In this document: one piece after another, positions 1 through 10,024 of the stretch
Layout of the letters: the number at the start of each line of letters is the position of its first letter
Position numbering within the stretch: position 1 is the first letter of the stretch
Source: Paulinella micropora
Taxonomy: Eukaryota; Cercozoa; Imbricatea; Euglyphida
Reading direction: 5' to 3'
Length of the DNA stretch: 31,113 bases
NCBI GenBank assembly: GCA_009731375.1
Contig: BJOX01000003.1
Coordinates: forward strand, 1,234,302 to 1,265,414
Made by a program: the position numbers and the translations under genes
The notes under the pieces: model-generated
The model's database searches: none
What the model saw: only the letters and a program-made list of their open reading frames with translations
What the model was told of the DNA's origin: nothing

Positions 1-367
<367 letters not shown>

Positions 368-378
368 TAATGATAATA

Positions 379-438
<60 letters not shown>

Positions 439-451
439 GTAGTAGTAGTAG
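368..451. repeat. (AAT)n/(AGT)n microsatellite
   Basis: Mainly AAT repeats passing into AGT repeats. The tract flanks the 5' end of the SINE, so the SINE sits between like microsatellites, as copy 2 also does. Confidence 0.95.
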
Positions 452-469
452 TAAATACTAACATCATGT

Positions 470-903
470 TGCTTTTTTGCAATATTAATATTGCATCTAT
501 TTTTCAATATTTATATTGCTTTTTTGCAATATTAATATTGCATCAATTTCAATATTTATATTGCTTTTTTGCAATATTAATATTGCATCAATTTCAATAT
601 TTATACTGCTTTTTTTTTCAATATTAATATTGCATCTTTTTATTGCATATTGCAATATTAATATTTCATAAATTTCAATATAAATATTGATTTTTTGCAA
701 TATTAATATTGCATCAATTTCAATATCAATGTTGTAAAATATTACATCAATTTCAATATTGATACTGTTTTTTTGCAATATTAATATTGCCTCAATTTCA
801 ATATTAATATTCGTTTTTTGCAATATTAATATGACATAAATTTCAATATTAATATTGCTTTTTTGCAAAATTAATATTGCATCAATTTCAACCTGTCCTA
901 TTC
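470..903. repeat. AT-rich palindromic array, left
   Basis: The motif GCAATATTAATATTGC, a perfect 16-base palindrome, and close variants recur every 30-35 bases, separated by CATCAATTT-like or TTTTTT spacers. The array looks like a short-unit satellite. The same motif returns on the far side of the large transposon at 8960-9790. Long open frames across it on either strand encode only low-complexity Asn/Ile or Ile/Leu strings and are not genes. Confidence 0.9.
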
Positions 904-971
904 CTTCGTGACTAAAATAATATTGCACCAATTTCAACCTGACGTTTAGATCCTGAAGGAGGAGAAAGTAA

Positions 972-1054
972 AAACCAAGTGCACACCTCAAACGAGCCAA
1001 TTGGCAGGAAAAGGTAGTAACGTCCTTTTCGGCTCTGGGAGAAGCTAGCAAAGA
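972..1054 (+). pseudogene. Left part of an interrupted open frame
   Basis: A plus-strand frame beginning after a TAA at 969-971 (possibly at an acceptor AG at 978-979) runs into the transposon boundary at 1054. If the DNA between 1055 and 8478 is removed, leaving one copy of CAAAGA, the frame joins in phase to the frame at 8479 and stays open to 8949. The product is not recognised. The left segment contains RANWQEKVVTSFSALGEASK, which has the mixed composition of a real protein. This is inference from frame continuity; no homologue is known to me. Confidence 0.4.
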
Positions 1055-1059
1055 TATCA

Positions 1060-1905
1060 GACAGGATAAACAACAAGATTCCGTACAAGAAAAAAAACTA
1101 ATGTATAAAAAAATAATGAATATACTACCAAATTGAAGATTTTAATGTATTTTAACTATTTTAAACAAAAAATTTAAAAAAATTGAATTTATAGCCGTTA
1201 CAGTTGTTTTTCAACCGTTTGTAATTTATTTGCTAGATAGTTGTTTTGAGTTGCCTGAGCTTGGTTTTTCTTTGTTTTTATGTTGTTTTACATCAAAATC
1301 AATGTAATTATATATTTATTAAATTCTAATGATATTATTTCAAATTCAAATTCAAATTTAAATTTGACTAGAAATTTTCAAGTTTGCTACTGGTGGCAGC
1401 CACTCACTTATAGTCGTTATACATACTCATCGACTACTTGAACTATGCTTGAAATTATATTAATAATAGTTTGTTCAGCATATTTACAATGTTTTTGAAG
1501 CATAAAACCGGTGCGGAAGCTTAGACTTCAAGTTGAGTGACAGTGTTTTACACTAGTCACTGTGACACTCAGACTACTTGCCACTCACTTGTATTCGTTA
1601 TACATACTCACTGCCAACTTGAACTATGCATGAAATTACATTAATACTAGTTTGTTTAGCATATTTACAATGTTTTTGAAGCATAAAACCGGTGCGGAAG
1701 CTTAGACTTCAGAGTCAGTGATCGTGTTGTACACTAGTCACTGTGACACTCAGACTATTTGCCACTCACTTGTAATAGTTATACATACTCACTGACTACT
1801 TAAACTATGCATGGAATTATATTAATACTAGTTTGTTTNNNNNNNNNNTTGCATGGAATTATATTAATACTAGTTTGCTTGCATATTTATAATGTTTTTG
1901 TATTA
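1060..1905 (+). repeat. Left terminal inverted repeat with 181-bp subrepeats
   Basis: It matches the reverse complement of 7622-8472. The outer half is AT-rich and unique. The inner half holds tandem units of 181 bp: the marker TTAGACTTCA occurs at 1521 and 1702. A further partial unit is cut by the N gap at 1839-1848, across which about 30 bases are repeated. Confidence 0.9.
1839..1848. other. Assembly gap
   Basis: Ten N. The roughly 30 bases before the gap (from 1809) are repeated almost exactly after it (from 1851), so the two contig ends probably overlap and the gap may hold no missing sequence. Confidence 0.95.
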
Positions 1906-1998
1906 AAATTTCATTCCGGAATAAAAGTGTAATCATATTAATGTTAGTGACATTTTATTCAGAAAAAACCAAAATATTTGTCAGACTAAGTTTTAAGT

Positions 1999-4290
1999 TT
2001 AATATTTGCGTCGATGTTTAGAGCAATGAGGGCTCTTAGTTTTACTGTAGTCTGATTCGCAATCATACTCGCTATCAGATGATTTGTGATGTGAATGGTT
2101 ATTTGCATTTATGTTTAGAGCAATGAGGGCTCTTTGTTTTAGTGTAGTCTGACTCACAATCAGACTCGCTACCAGATGATTTGTGATGTGAACGGTGGGA
2201 ATGCTTGGCGCGTTTATGTGCACGGCGCGGTTCAGGGGATCTGATGCTTCAGAACGATAACGAGGCAAGTTTTTACTCGAAGCTGAAACAAACAACAAGA
2301 TCAAAAATCAGATTGAAAATAACAGAAGTTGCGAAATTACCGCGCGTCTCTTTCAAAATATCCCTCTGCGCGGTGACGCTTACGAGCTGCACCTTTGCGT
2401 CATTGTACTTTTCTAGATACTTTGCCGCATTGGACTCAGCTTTCTGAAGAGCAGTGGTAAGCTGTTTTACATTTGCCTCGGCTTCGCGAAGCTTGTTCTC
2501 CACAGTTTCCAGGTCGGCGTCATTTAACGCGTTCTCAACGTATTCAGCTAACTGCTTCTTGTAATCAGTGATTTCCTGAACAAGCATAATGATTTTCATA
2601 GAAGTGGAAAACACACAAAGGCGTAAACCTTTCGCAAGTCAGCGTTGACCTGTTTGTTGCGTGCGTTACACTAAAAAAAAAAAAAAAAGAAGTGATAAAA
2701 CGCAAGAAGAGAAAAAATAGCTAATACCCTTCTGGATTTGTCCAAGTCGTTGGTGAGCTTCTGGATGTTGGTGGACAGTTTCTCTTGCACAACCAATTCT
2801 TTTTCTCGTGCAGCCAAGTCGTTGGTGAGCCTCTGGATGTTGGCTGACATTTTTTCTTGTGCAGCGTTCATTTTGCTCACTTTTTTTTGTTCTTCAGCCA
2901 AATCTTATTTGCATTGTTTCAGCTCACTTTGCGCGGCCAGTTTGGCCCTCCGCTCGTCATCGACTAATTTAATCGTATCGTCGAAAATTTTTTTTCGCTT
3001 CTTTATCACCATCGCAAAGGCTTTTGATGGTTGAATGAGCTGTTTCAAGTTTGGCTTTCAAAGCCAGGACCTCGGCTTTTGCTTCCATAGCGTCCTGCAA
3101 GTACTGCTTACTAGAGTTAGCATGAGCATCAGACCGAACAGATTCGTCATCATCCGAAATCAACCCGTTAGAGCTCTTATTCTTCCTGACAAGATGCTGG
3201 TCACTGAGTTGAAAAAGCTTTGCCACACTCTTTACCACTTCCTCGGTCAGCGGCTTGGATTTTTTTGTAAAAAAAGACAGCGCTTTCTCATCCCGATTCA
3301 ACACATCTTGAAACGCGCGAGGAACAGGAGCATGGATCCAATCTGCTGTGGAACGGAGGACTCTTACAACGTTGCTTGAGTTTCGGTAGACAAATACAAA
3401 ACGATAATAATTACGGTCAATCTTATCTTCGTCCGCTGCTTTAACGAACCTCTTGAGTGCTTTCCACAGACGACCAAGAGCTACGGTAGTATTATCATCT
3501 TCGATCATCGCATTTACAGATGAGGCCTTGGCAGTTGCGCGTAAAAAGTAAAGCCACTCACCAGCCTTTATTTCGACACCGTTTACCGACACAGAAGGTA
3601 AAGGCATGATTTTGTCCCCATCAAGGGTACCTGCAACAAGCTCTGCCCCTTCCTCTGAAAAGATCCACTTACGGTTCCCTTCGCCACCCTTGTTACCAGG
3701 ACGAAACAAACTAGTGTCTTCGGGATGCACGAACTCGACCTTGGCATCAACAGACATGAACATGGCAAACAGCAAAAAACAGGGAGGGAAACAAGACCTT
3801 GACAGTTGTGGAGGAGCCAGAGGCACTGCCGCAAGACAGCTCAATCAAGGCTGGATCCAAGCCTAGCAACTTAGCGACCTCCTCCTTCCTCGATCTGCCC
3901 TTTTCAACAACCACTTTTAAGTCGCAGGGAAAGTTACAGTTCTGTAACAACAAAACTTCATCGTTAGCAGTAATGGCTGCTGATTTTTGAGACTCGTCAC
4001 GGGCAGCGAAAGCAGCGTTGATTGCGTGGCTACTCTGATCTACACTGCGATAGCTCTCCTCCAGTACTAAGTCTTGCAAAGCTGGTGCGACATGAGCTGG
4101 TTGAGCAGCTACCACAACAAAAGAACAATAATTGTAGGGCAAAAACAAACAACCCAAGATGTGCAGTGGAACCTTGGGTTGCTGCTGGTAGTAGTCCAGT
4201 GCTTGCATCTTGTGCAGTGTCGCCCACTATTTCAAGCAGCTTACTCTCAACTTGACTCTCGAGTTTTTCTAAGTCTCAAACGCAACACAA
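1999..4290 (-). pseudogene. Transposon-borne coiled-coil protein gene, broken in this copy
   Basis: I do not recognise this protein. Exons join in phase at 4290-4173, 4108-3798, 3739-2728, 2670-2629, 2575-2341 and 2282-1999. The introns are GT-AG and short (64, 58, 57, 53 and 58 bases). The first half is globular (KWIFSEEGAELVAGTLDGDK). The second half is a long heptad-like Lys/Glu/Ala/Leu coiled coil with a repeated IQ(R/K)LTNDL segment. The tail is rich in His, Ser, Lys and Asp. Two lesions break it: an 8-base A run (minus sense, at 2988-2995) needs a +1 shift, and an in-frame TAA lies near 2908. A 97-bp tandem duplication at the 3' end also shifts frame. No ATG is found in the first open exon, so an upstream exon is likely. 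The gene is divergent from the transposase gene and is probably an accessory element protein. Confidence 0.6.
2014..2200 (-). repeat. 97-bp tandem duplication in the coiled-coil gene tail
   Basis: The segment starting at 2014 recurs at 2111. Each unit encodes a His/Ser/Asp/Lys-rich stretch (SHHKSS...CESDYSKTKSPHCSKH). Because 97 is not a multiple of three, the two copies encode this stretch in different frames. Only one frame can be the native C-terminus. Confidence 0.85.
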
Positions 4291-4615
4291 CCCGCCGCGC
4301 CCAAAAAAAAAGGTTGCGTCGAAGTTTTGTCAACCGACTTTTTGTTCCAACCAACACCCGCAATGTCACCCTTATTTTGTGGTGTTTTTCCAAAACTCTC
4401 GTCCGGTCCGGTTTTTCCCCTTTTTTTTTGGCGGTTGATGCAAAAATAACCAAAACTGACAACATGTCCACTTTGCAGAGTCTTGTTGCTGTGTTGTTGT
4501 ATCTTTTGTACTTGCTGTGCATGTCTATTTACACACATTCTTGAGGTGTTTTCACTTTCTCTTCCGTTTGTGTTGTTTGTGGGCTTTTGTGGATGCTTAT
4601 TGCCTTCAGGCCGAC
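4291..4615. promoter_or_regulatory. Divergent intergenic region of the transposon
   Basis: About 325 bases separate the coiled-coil gene (-) from the transposase gene (+), so the promoters or 5' exons of both genes must lie here. A TTGCCTTCAG acceptor-like site stands just before the transposase ATG at 4616, so an untranslated first exon is possible. I see no clear TATA box. Open frames through the region on both strands are unremarkable. Confidence 0.35.
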
Positions 4616-6198
4616 ATGCTGGGAAACAAAAAGCGGCCTTGGTGGGAGGTGCATCAAGATCAAGCAAGATATGAGGCCAAGGTATGCTGTGCTTGCTTCT
4701 TTGCGTGCTGACAACTTTTTTGACATGATTGCAGCACTTATTTCTTGTGTGTTTGTTGTCATGCAGGCAAGATTGGTGCTCGGTCTGTCAGAACAAAAAC
4801 CTACCTCGGACACTTTTTGCTCCTCTTCCTCCTCTCTTGCCTCCTCTTCCTCTTCCTCTGTTTCCCAGCCTGCTCAGATGCACAGCAATAGGAATACATG
4901 TTTGGTTGTTTCAGATACCTCGGTAGATGAGGTAGATGGTCTCAGTGTAGTTTTGGAAGAAAAAAAAAAGTCTGATATTCGTCCACCCTCTAATCCATCC
5001 GTGAGGCTCTCAGCTCTTGATTCTGTTTTGCAGTCCTTGGGGGCACAGGCACAAAAGCTTTTTAAGCACTCCTGCGAAGAAGCACCTTTGATGGAGCTGG
5101 CAAAGTGGGGCTTGGCAGTTGTAGCTAGAATAGTTGAGGATACACAGTCTTTACCTTCTGTCGCCCCTCACACCGTCCCCCCTCATGTTTGCTCTTTACT
5201 TGGCGAGGTGCAGGAATGTTTTGTTCTCTCTAATGTATCTTATGCTTGGCTTGGTGTACCAAACGTAAGTGCCTTGCGTCCCTTTATTGGTTTTTCGTTT
5301 GCTAATACACGTGTTGATTATGATCCTGTGTCTCGTGAAGAACTTGGAATGGATACATACGGAGTTGATTTTTATTTATCTAAGTTCCATCCATCCCACG
5401 ATCGTCACATACGGAGTGGTAGACAGTTTGTTGAGTATATAACGGAGAGTAAAGTATACGACGAGTACGCCAGCTTTCCCCGTCTATTGGAAGCAGGTTC
5501 TACCGGTCTTCTCTCTCTCTCTCATTCTCTCTTTCTTTCTTTCTTTCTTTCTTTCTTTTTTCCTTTTTGCTTTCCTTCATTCCTTCTTCCCTTCCTCCTT
5601 TCCTTTTTATTTTTTCTTTTCTTTCTTTAATTTCTTTCTTCAATTTCTTTCTTTCTTTGTGCAACTTTTCTTTTTTGGTTATCTGCACATGCGTTTCTTT
5701 GTTTTGCTTGAACAGGCGATTTCGGCTGCAATCAAGAAGGGGGAGCCATACATGCACCAGCCAAAGCACAAGTTGCGACGAACCCAGCCCCAGCTAGCGG
5801 TTGCTTGGGAGGCGGGGGAGGCGGGGCTCTGGAAGTGTGAGCGTTGTGTCCCACCAACGTACCATGTAGAATCCGCAAGCAGCAGGGCTCACAAGTGTTT
5901 TTCTTCGGGCATCGCATTTACAGGCAAAGAGAGGCCCAATGCCCGAGTGCAGAGTTTTGAAATCAGCGCCGCCATTGACGACCAGCCCAGCCGCCTGATC
6001 AGAAATTTGCAATTACTCCAAAAGGATGTCGAAGCGCGTGCAGGTTTATTTGAGTTCCAGTTGATGTGGGGGTCATTTTTGCGCAGAAGGGCTCCATTCC
6101 GTCGGGATGCGGATTGTGGTTGTCAATGTCCCCCCCTTGTCAAGGTTGATGGACAATGGGTGCAGCTGTATGTTCCGATATGCTTGCACGGAGTTCGG

Positions 6199-6233
<35 letters not shown>

Positions 6234-7596
6234 CTCCCNNNNNNNNNNNNTTTTTTTTTGGAGGTGGTTTTTAAAAGTTTTTGCCTGTACTTTCAAAAGC
6301 ATGACGTGACATTGCAGCCTGTTTTTCGCACAAGTCGAAAACAATTTTGCAATTTAGGACCCCTGTTTGCTCTCTCGGTCAGCGCCAGATGCCTTTGGCC
6401 GACATACGTACTTTCTGGATCAGACAATTTGGACAATTTTTGATTCACCCCTGGAAGGATTTGAAGCAAGCCGTGGTTCCTCCTTCTCGCCCGATTTGGA
6501 CACGTTTGCACCGTCAGTTCCACGTGGAGTTTCGACACAGTAAAGTCTGGGGTAAATGCCATTATTGTCGAGAATTTGCACAGAAATCGAACAGGCTCGT
6601 TGAATTACAAACAAGTGAGGGTAAGAGAGAGCTCACTTCAGAAGAAGAAAAAGAGGAAAAAAATTGAAAAGAGAAATAAAAAAAACCGAACACCATTTCA
6701 ACGCTAAGGAAGACACGAAAGTTTTTGACGAACATTTACAGTTAGTTCAGGACGACCTTTCATATGTGCTGATGATTTTTGATTTTTCGCGAATGAGCGT
6801 GGGGGGTGGTAAGACTGCAGACGTTAACGATTGCATCGCAGTACTTTTAATGGGGGATGGGTTGGGTGGGATCAAGAGAAAGTACATTGACACCCTCCCC
6901 CTTCCTGACGACCCAGGACCCAATAACGATTTCTTTTTTTACCGGCAGTGGCAAAACTGTATGCTGCAAAAGGTAATTCATGCACTGCCGGGCAAAAACA
7001 AAGTCATTCAATGGTCGGACGGTGGCAGAAAACATTTCAAGCAAAGGTTTGCACTTGCCGAGGCCAGCCTTACAAGAATTAAACATCCATGGCTGCATCA
7101 TTTTTCCTGGCATTTTTGGCCATCTAATCATGGCAAAAGCCTATGCGATTCACACGCAGGAAAAATTGCACAAATGGTGGCATACATGGCCTTTCACAAC
7201 GACTGGATTTGGGAAACGTCACGTGACCTTGCTTGGCTTATCAGAAACAAACTTTCTGATTCTGAGCCTATGTTTTTTGAAGACAATATCAACCGAAATG
7301 ATAAATACCGTCACCCGGTGAACGGTATTGATGATCTCGGTTGGTTTCATCATTTCGAGGCTACCACAACACCTGGTCTCCTGAAAATCAAACAACTTTC
7401 AAATTCAAACGAAATTGCTTTTCGTTTCACTACAGAGACAAAAGCAAAGACTGTTTTGAATACTCTTGCTGGTGATAAAGGGTTCTGGTGGCCCCAAGAG
7501 CTTGGTCTTCCTCCAGTTGCTCCTCGGCCGCTGCCGCGTCATCGTATAGCTCGAAGAGGCAGACAGCAACAGGCACGTAGAAATATTCGTCGTTAG
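4616..7596 (+). CDS. DDE-type transposase of the large TIR element
   Basis: This is the likely mobilising enzyme. The first exon, 4616-4681, starts MLGNKKRPWWEV. A GT-AG intron of 85 bases leads in phase to an exon from 4767, which ends at 5453 or near 5496. After a pyrimidine-rich intron the next exon runs 5716-6197. A C-tract and N gap follow, and the last exon runs from about 6318 to 7596. The C-terminal domain has features of an RNase H/DDE fold: a strand with an acidic residue (LMIFDFSRM, near 6775), a second acidic block (WSDGGRKHFK, near 7015) and a later HGKSLCDSHAG motif near 7128. These make a plausible catalytic set. Cys-rich stretches (WKCERC, CGCQC, CHYCREF) suggest zinc binding. 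The frame changes by -1 at an A run, 6657-6663. The phase across the gap does not fit, so that part is uncertain. The superfamily is not assigned. Confidence 0.72.
6202..6250. other. Poly-C tract and assembly gap in a transposase intron
   Basis: About 30 consecutive C precede 12 N (6239-6250). The tract follows a donor-like GTAA at 6198. An acceptor TTGCAG ends at 6317. The reading phase from 6197 to 6318 does not match, so sequence is missing or wrong here. Confidence 0.8.
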
Positions 7597-7621
7597 TCAA
7601 GTTTTTAAAAACTTCATAGCT

Positions 7622-8472
7622 CACTCACTCTGAAGTCTAAGCTTCCGCACCGGTTTTATGCTTGAAAAACATTATAAATACGCTAAACAAACTAGTATTA
7701 ATATAATTTCATGGATAGTTCAAGTTGACAGTGAGTATGTATAACCAATACAAGTGAGTGGCAAATAGTCTGAGTGTCACAGTGACTAGTGTACAACACG
7801 ATCACTGACTCTGAAGTCTAAGCTTCCGCACCGGTTTTATGCTTCAAAAACATTGTAAATATGCTAAACAAACTAGTATTAATGTAATTTCATGCATAGT
7901 TCAAGTTGGCAGTGAGTATGTATAACGAATACAAGTGAGTGGCAAGTAGTCTGAGTGTCACAGTGACTAGTGTAAAACACTGTCACTCAACTTGAAGTCT
8001 AAGCTTCCGCACCGGTTTTATGCTTCAAAAACATTGTAAATATGCTGAACAAACTAGTATTAATATAATTTCAAGCATAGTTCAAGTAGTCGATGAGTAT
8101 GTATAACGACTATAAGTGAGTGGCTGCCACCAGTAGCAAACTTGAAAATTTCTAGTCAAATTTAAATTTGAATTTGAATTTGAAATAATATCATTAGAAT
8201 TTAATAAATTAAATATAATTGCATTGATTTTGATGTAAAACAACATAAAAACAAAGAAAAACCAAGCTCAGGCAACTCAAAACAACTATCTAGCAAATAA
8301 ATTACAAACGGTTGAAAAACAACTGTAACGGCTATAAATTCAATTTTTTTTAAAATTTCAAGTTTGTTTAAAATAGTTAAAATACATTAAAATCTTCAAT
8401 TTGGTAGTATATTCATTATTTTTTTATACATTAGTTTTTTTTCTTGTACGGAATCTTGTTGTTTATCCTGTC
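7622..8472 (-). repeat. Right terminal inverted repeat with 181-bp subrepeats
   Basis: This is the reverse complement of the left repeat. Three tandem units are visible: TGAAGTCTAA starts at 7631 and TGAAGTCT at 7812 and 7993, exactly 181 bases apart each time. Units differ by a few substitutions. The outer part is AT-rich and ends in GTTTATCCTGTC at 8472. Confidence 0.92.
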
Positions 8473-8478
8473 CAAAGA

Positions 8479-8949
8479 AAAGAAAGTCTTTGCTGACATG
8501 GAGATCGCCCGATCCTACGGAGGGAGAGATTTAAAATTTGCGCAGACTGGATACGAAATGATTTGGGCCAGGTCCAAGAAAGAAGAAGAAGAAGAAGAAG
8601 AAGAAGAAGAAGAAGAAGAAGAAGAAGAAGAAGAAGAAGAAGAAGAAGAAAAACAAGAACAAGAACAAGAACAAGAACAAAAAGAAGAAGAAGAAGAAGA
8701 AGTAGTAGTAGTAGTAGTAGTAGTAGAAGAAGAAGAAGAAGAAGCAGAAGAAGAAGAAGAAGAAGAAGAAGAAGAAGAAGAAGAAGAAGAAGAAGAAGAA
8801 GAAGAAGAAGAAAAAGAAGAAAAACAAGAAGAAAAACAAGAAGAAAAACAAGAAGAAAAACAAGAAGAAGAAGAAGAAGAAGAAGAAGAAGAAGAAGAAG
8901 AAGAAGAAGAAGAAGAAGAAAAAGAACCTGTCCTATCCCTTCGTGAATA
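8479..8949 (+). pseudogene. Right part of the interrupted open frame, with poly-Glu tail
   Basis: Immediately outside the right inverted repeat a frame encodes a normal-looking segment (KKVFADMEIARSYGGRDLKF...). It then passes into about 350 bases of GAA repeats read as poly-Glu and ends at a TGA near 8947. It is in phase with 972-1054 when the transposon is excised. I do not recognise the product. The poly-Glu part may simply be a microsatellite that happens to be open. Confidence 0.4.
8579..8925. repeat. (GAA)n polypurine tract
   Basis: Mainly GAA, with interruptions of GAACAA, GTA and GAAAAACAA. All bases are purine except in the interruptions, so the tract could form triplex DNA. It is open in several frames, which accounts for the low-complexity Glu, Arg, Leu and Phe strings on both strands. 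Confidence 0.95.
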
Positions 8950-9251
8950 AAATCAATATACATTGAAAAAGTACAATATTAATATTAAAATTATGCAATA
9001 TAAATATTGCAGTTTTACAATATAAATATTGTAGTTTTTAATATAAATATTGTATTGTAAATAAGCAATATAATTATTGTAACATTAATATTGCTTTTTT
9101 GCAATATTAATATTGCATACATTTCAATATAAATATTGCTTTTTTGCAATGTTAATATTGCATACATTTCAATATTAATATTGCTTTTTGCAATATTAAT
9201 ATTGCATCAATTTCAATATTAATATTGCTTTTTGCGATTTTACATGTCAGT

Positions 9252-9325
9252 CCGAAACGATTGGAAACATAACAAACATTTCCAGGGAAGAAATTTTTGT
9301 TATATTTCCAATTGTTTCAGACGGA
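9252..9325. repeat. Foldback (MITE-like) element, copy 1
   Basis: The arms CCGAAACGATTGGAAACATA and, inverted, TATATTTCCAATTGTTTCAG can pair with few mismatches over about 30 bases, leaving a short loop. The same unit, diverged, occurs at 9532-9607. A CCCTCACAT.CAGTTGTT flank is shared on the right of both copies, so the repeated unit is longer than the hairpin. Confidence 0.75.
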
Positions 9326-9531
9326 CCCTCACATCAGTTGTTACATAATTATTGCAATATTAATATTGCTTTTTTGCAATATTAATATTGCATACAATTT
9401 TCAATATTAATATTTTTAATATTGCTTTTTTGCAATATTAATATTGCATAAATTTCAATATTAATATTGCTTGTTGCAATATTAATATTGCATCAATTTC
9501 ACTATTAATATTGCTTTTTTGTTGTGATTTT

Positions 9532-9607
9532 ACGAAACGATTGGAAACATAACAAACATTTCCCGGAAAGAAATTTTTGTTATATTTCCATTTATTGCTT
9601 CAGACGG
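9532..9607. repeat. Foldback (MITE-like) element, copy 2
   Basis: Diverged second copy of the hairpin at 9252-9325, with the same arm sequences around TAACAAACATTTC and GAAATTTTTGTTATATTTCC and the same right-hand CCCTCACAT flank. Confidence 0.75.
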
Positions 9608-9790
9608 GCCCTCACATACAGTTGTTTCTGAACATTCAATATTTATATTGAAAAGATGCAATATTTATATTGCTTGATTTCAATATTAATATTGTATTAA
9701 AATCAATATTCTAGATATAAATATTGCATTAAAATCAATATTAATATTGCATAAAATCAATATTAGTATTGCTTTTTTTAATATATATAT

Positions 9791-10024
9791 ATATTTTTTA
9801 TAATATAACTTCCAGTGAAAATACTTGAAAAGTAGTGACAATAATGGTGAAATATCAACATTGCAGGAAAATCAATATATATATTTTTTTTTTGCCTTGG
9901 TTTCACAAAAAAAACTTTGAAAAAAAATCAATATTAATATTGATTTCCAAAGCAATATTTATTTCGAATCAATACTAAATATTGAAAAATCAATATTTTT
10001 TTTGGAAATATTGAAGAAAATCAA
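9791..10024. other. AT-rich spacer, no gene seen
   Basis: Contains loose CAATATT motifs, (TA)n and A/T runs that grade out of the palindromic array. Nothing codes here. Confidence 0.7.

Larger units (their letters stand above)
1060..8472. mobile_element. Large TIR DNA transposon, about 7.4 kb
   Basis: The ends are inverted copies of each other: the left end begins GACAGGATAAACAACAAG and the right end is its reverse complement. The inverted repeats are about 850 bp long. Between them lie two divergent genes, a DDE-type transposase on the plus strand and a coiled-coil protein on the minus strand. CAAAGA occurs at 1049-1054 and again at 8473-8478, directly after the right end. On the left five extra bases (TATCA) separate it from the inverted repeat, so the target-site duplication is only tentative. 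The superfamily is unassigned. Long repeats recall Mutator-like elements, but the transposase motifs do not let me place it there. Confidence 0.85.
8960..9790. repeat. AT-rich palindromic array, right
   Basis: GCAATATTAATATTGC and variants recur as in 470-903. Two copies of a separate hairpin element are inserted in it (9252-9325 and 9532-9607). Confidence 0.9.

Noticed and set aside
497-1051. Open frame of 184 codons on the minus strand
   Set aside because: Most of it is the palindromic AATATT array read as Ile/Leu/Asn repeats. Only the first 45 or so codons are non-repetitive, and they are antisense to the better frame at 972-1054.
3035-3379. 114-codon open frame on the plus strand
   Set aside because: It is antisense to the main exon of the coiled-coil gene, which is supported by matching GT-AG introns.
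8444-8963. Long Glu, Arg, Leu and Phe frames over the GAA tract
   Set aside because: Trinucleotide arrays are open in every frame. Only the plus-strand frame entering from 8479 has a non-repetitive part.
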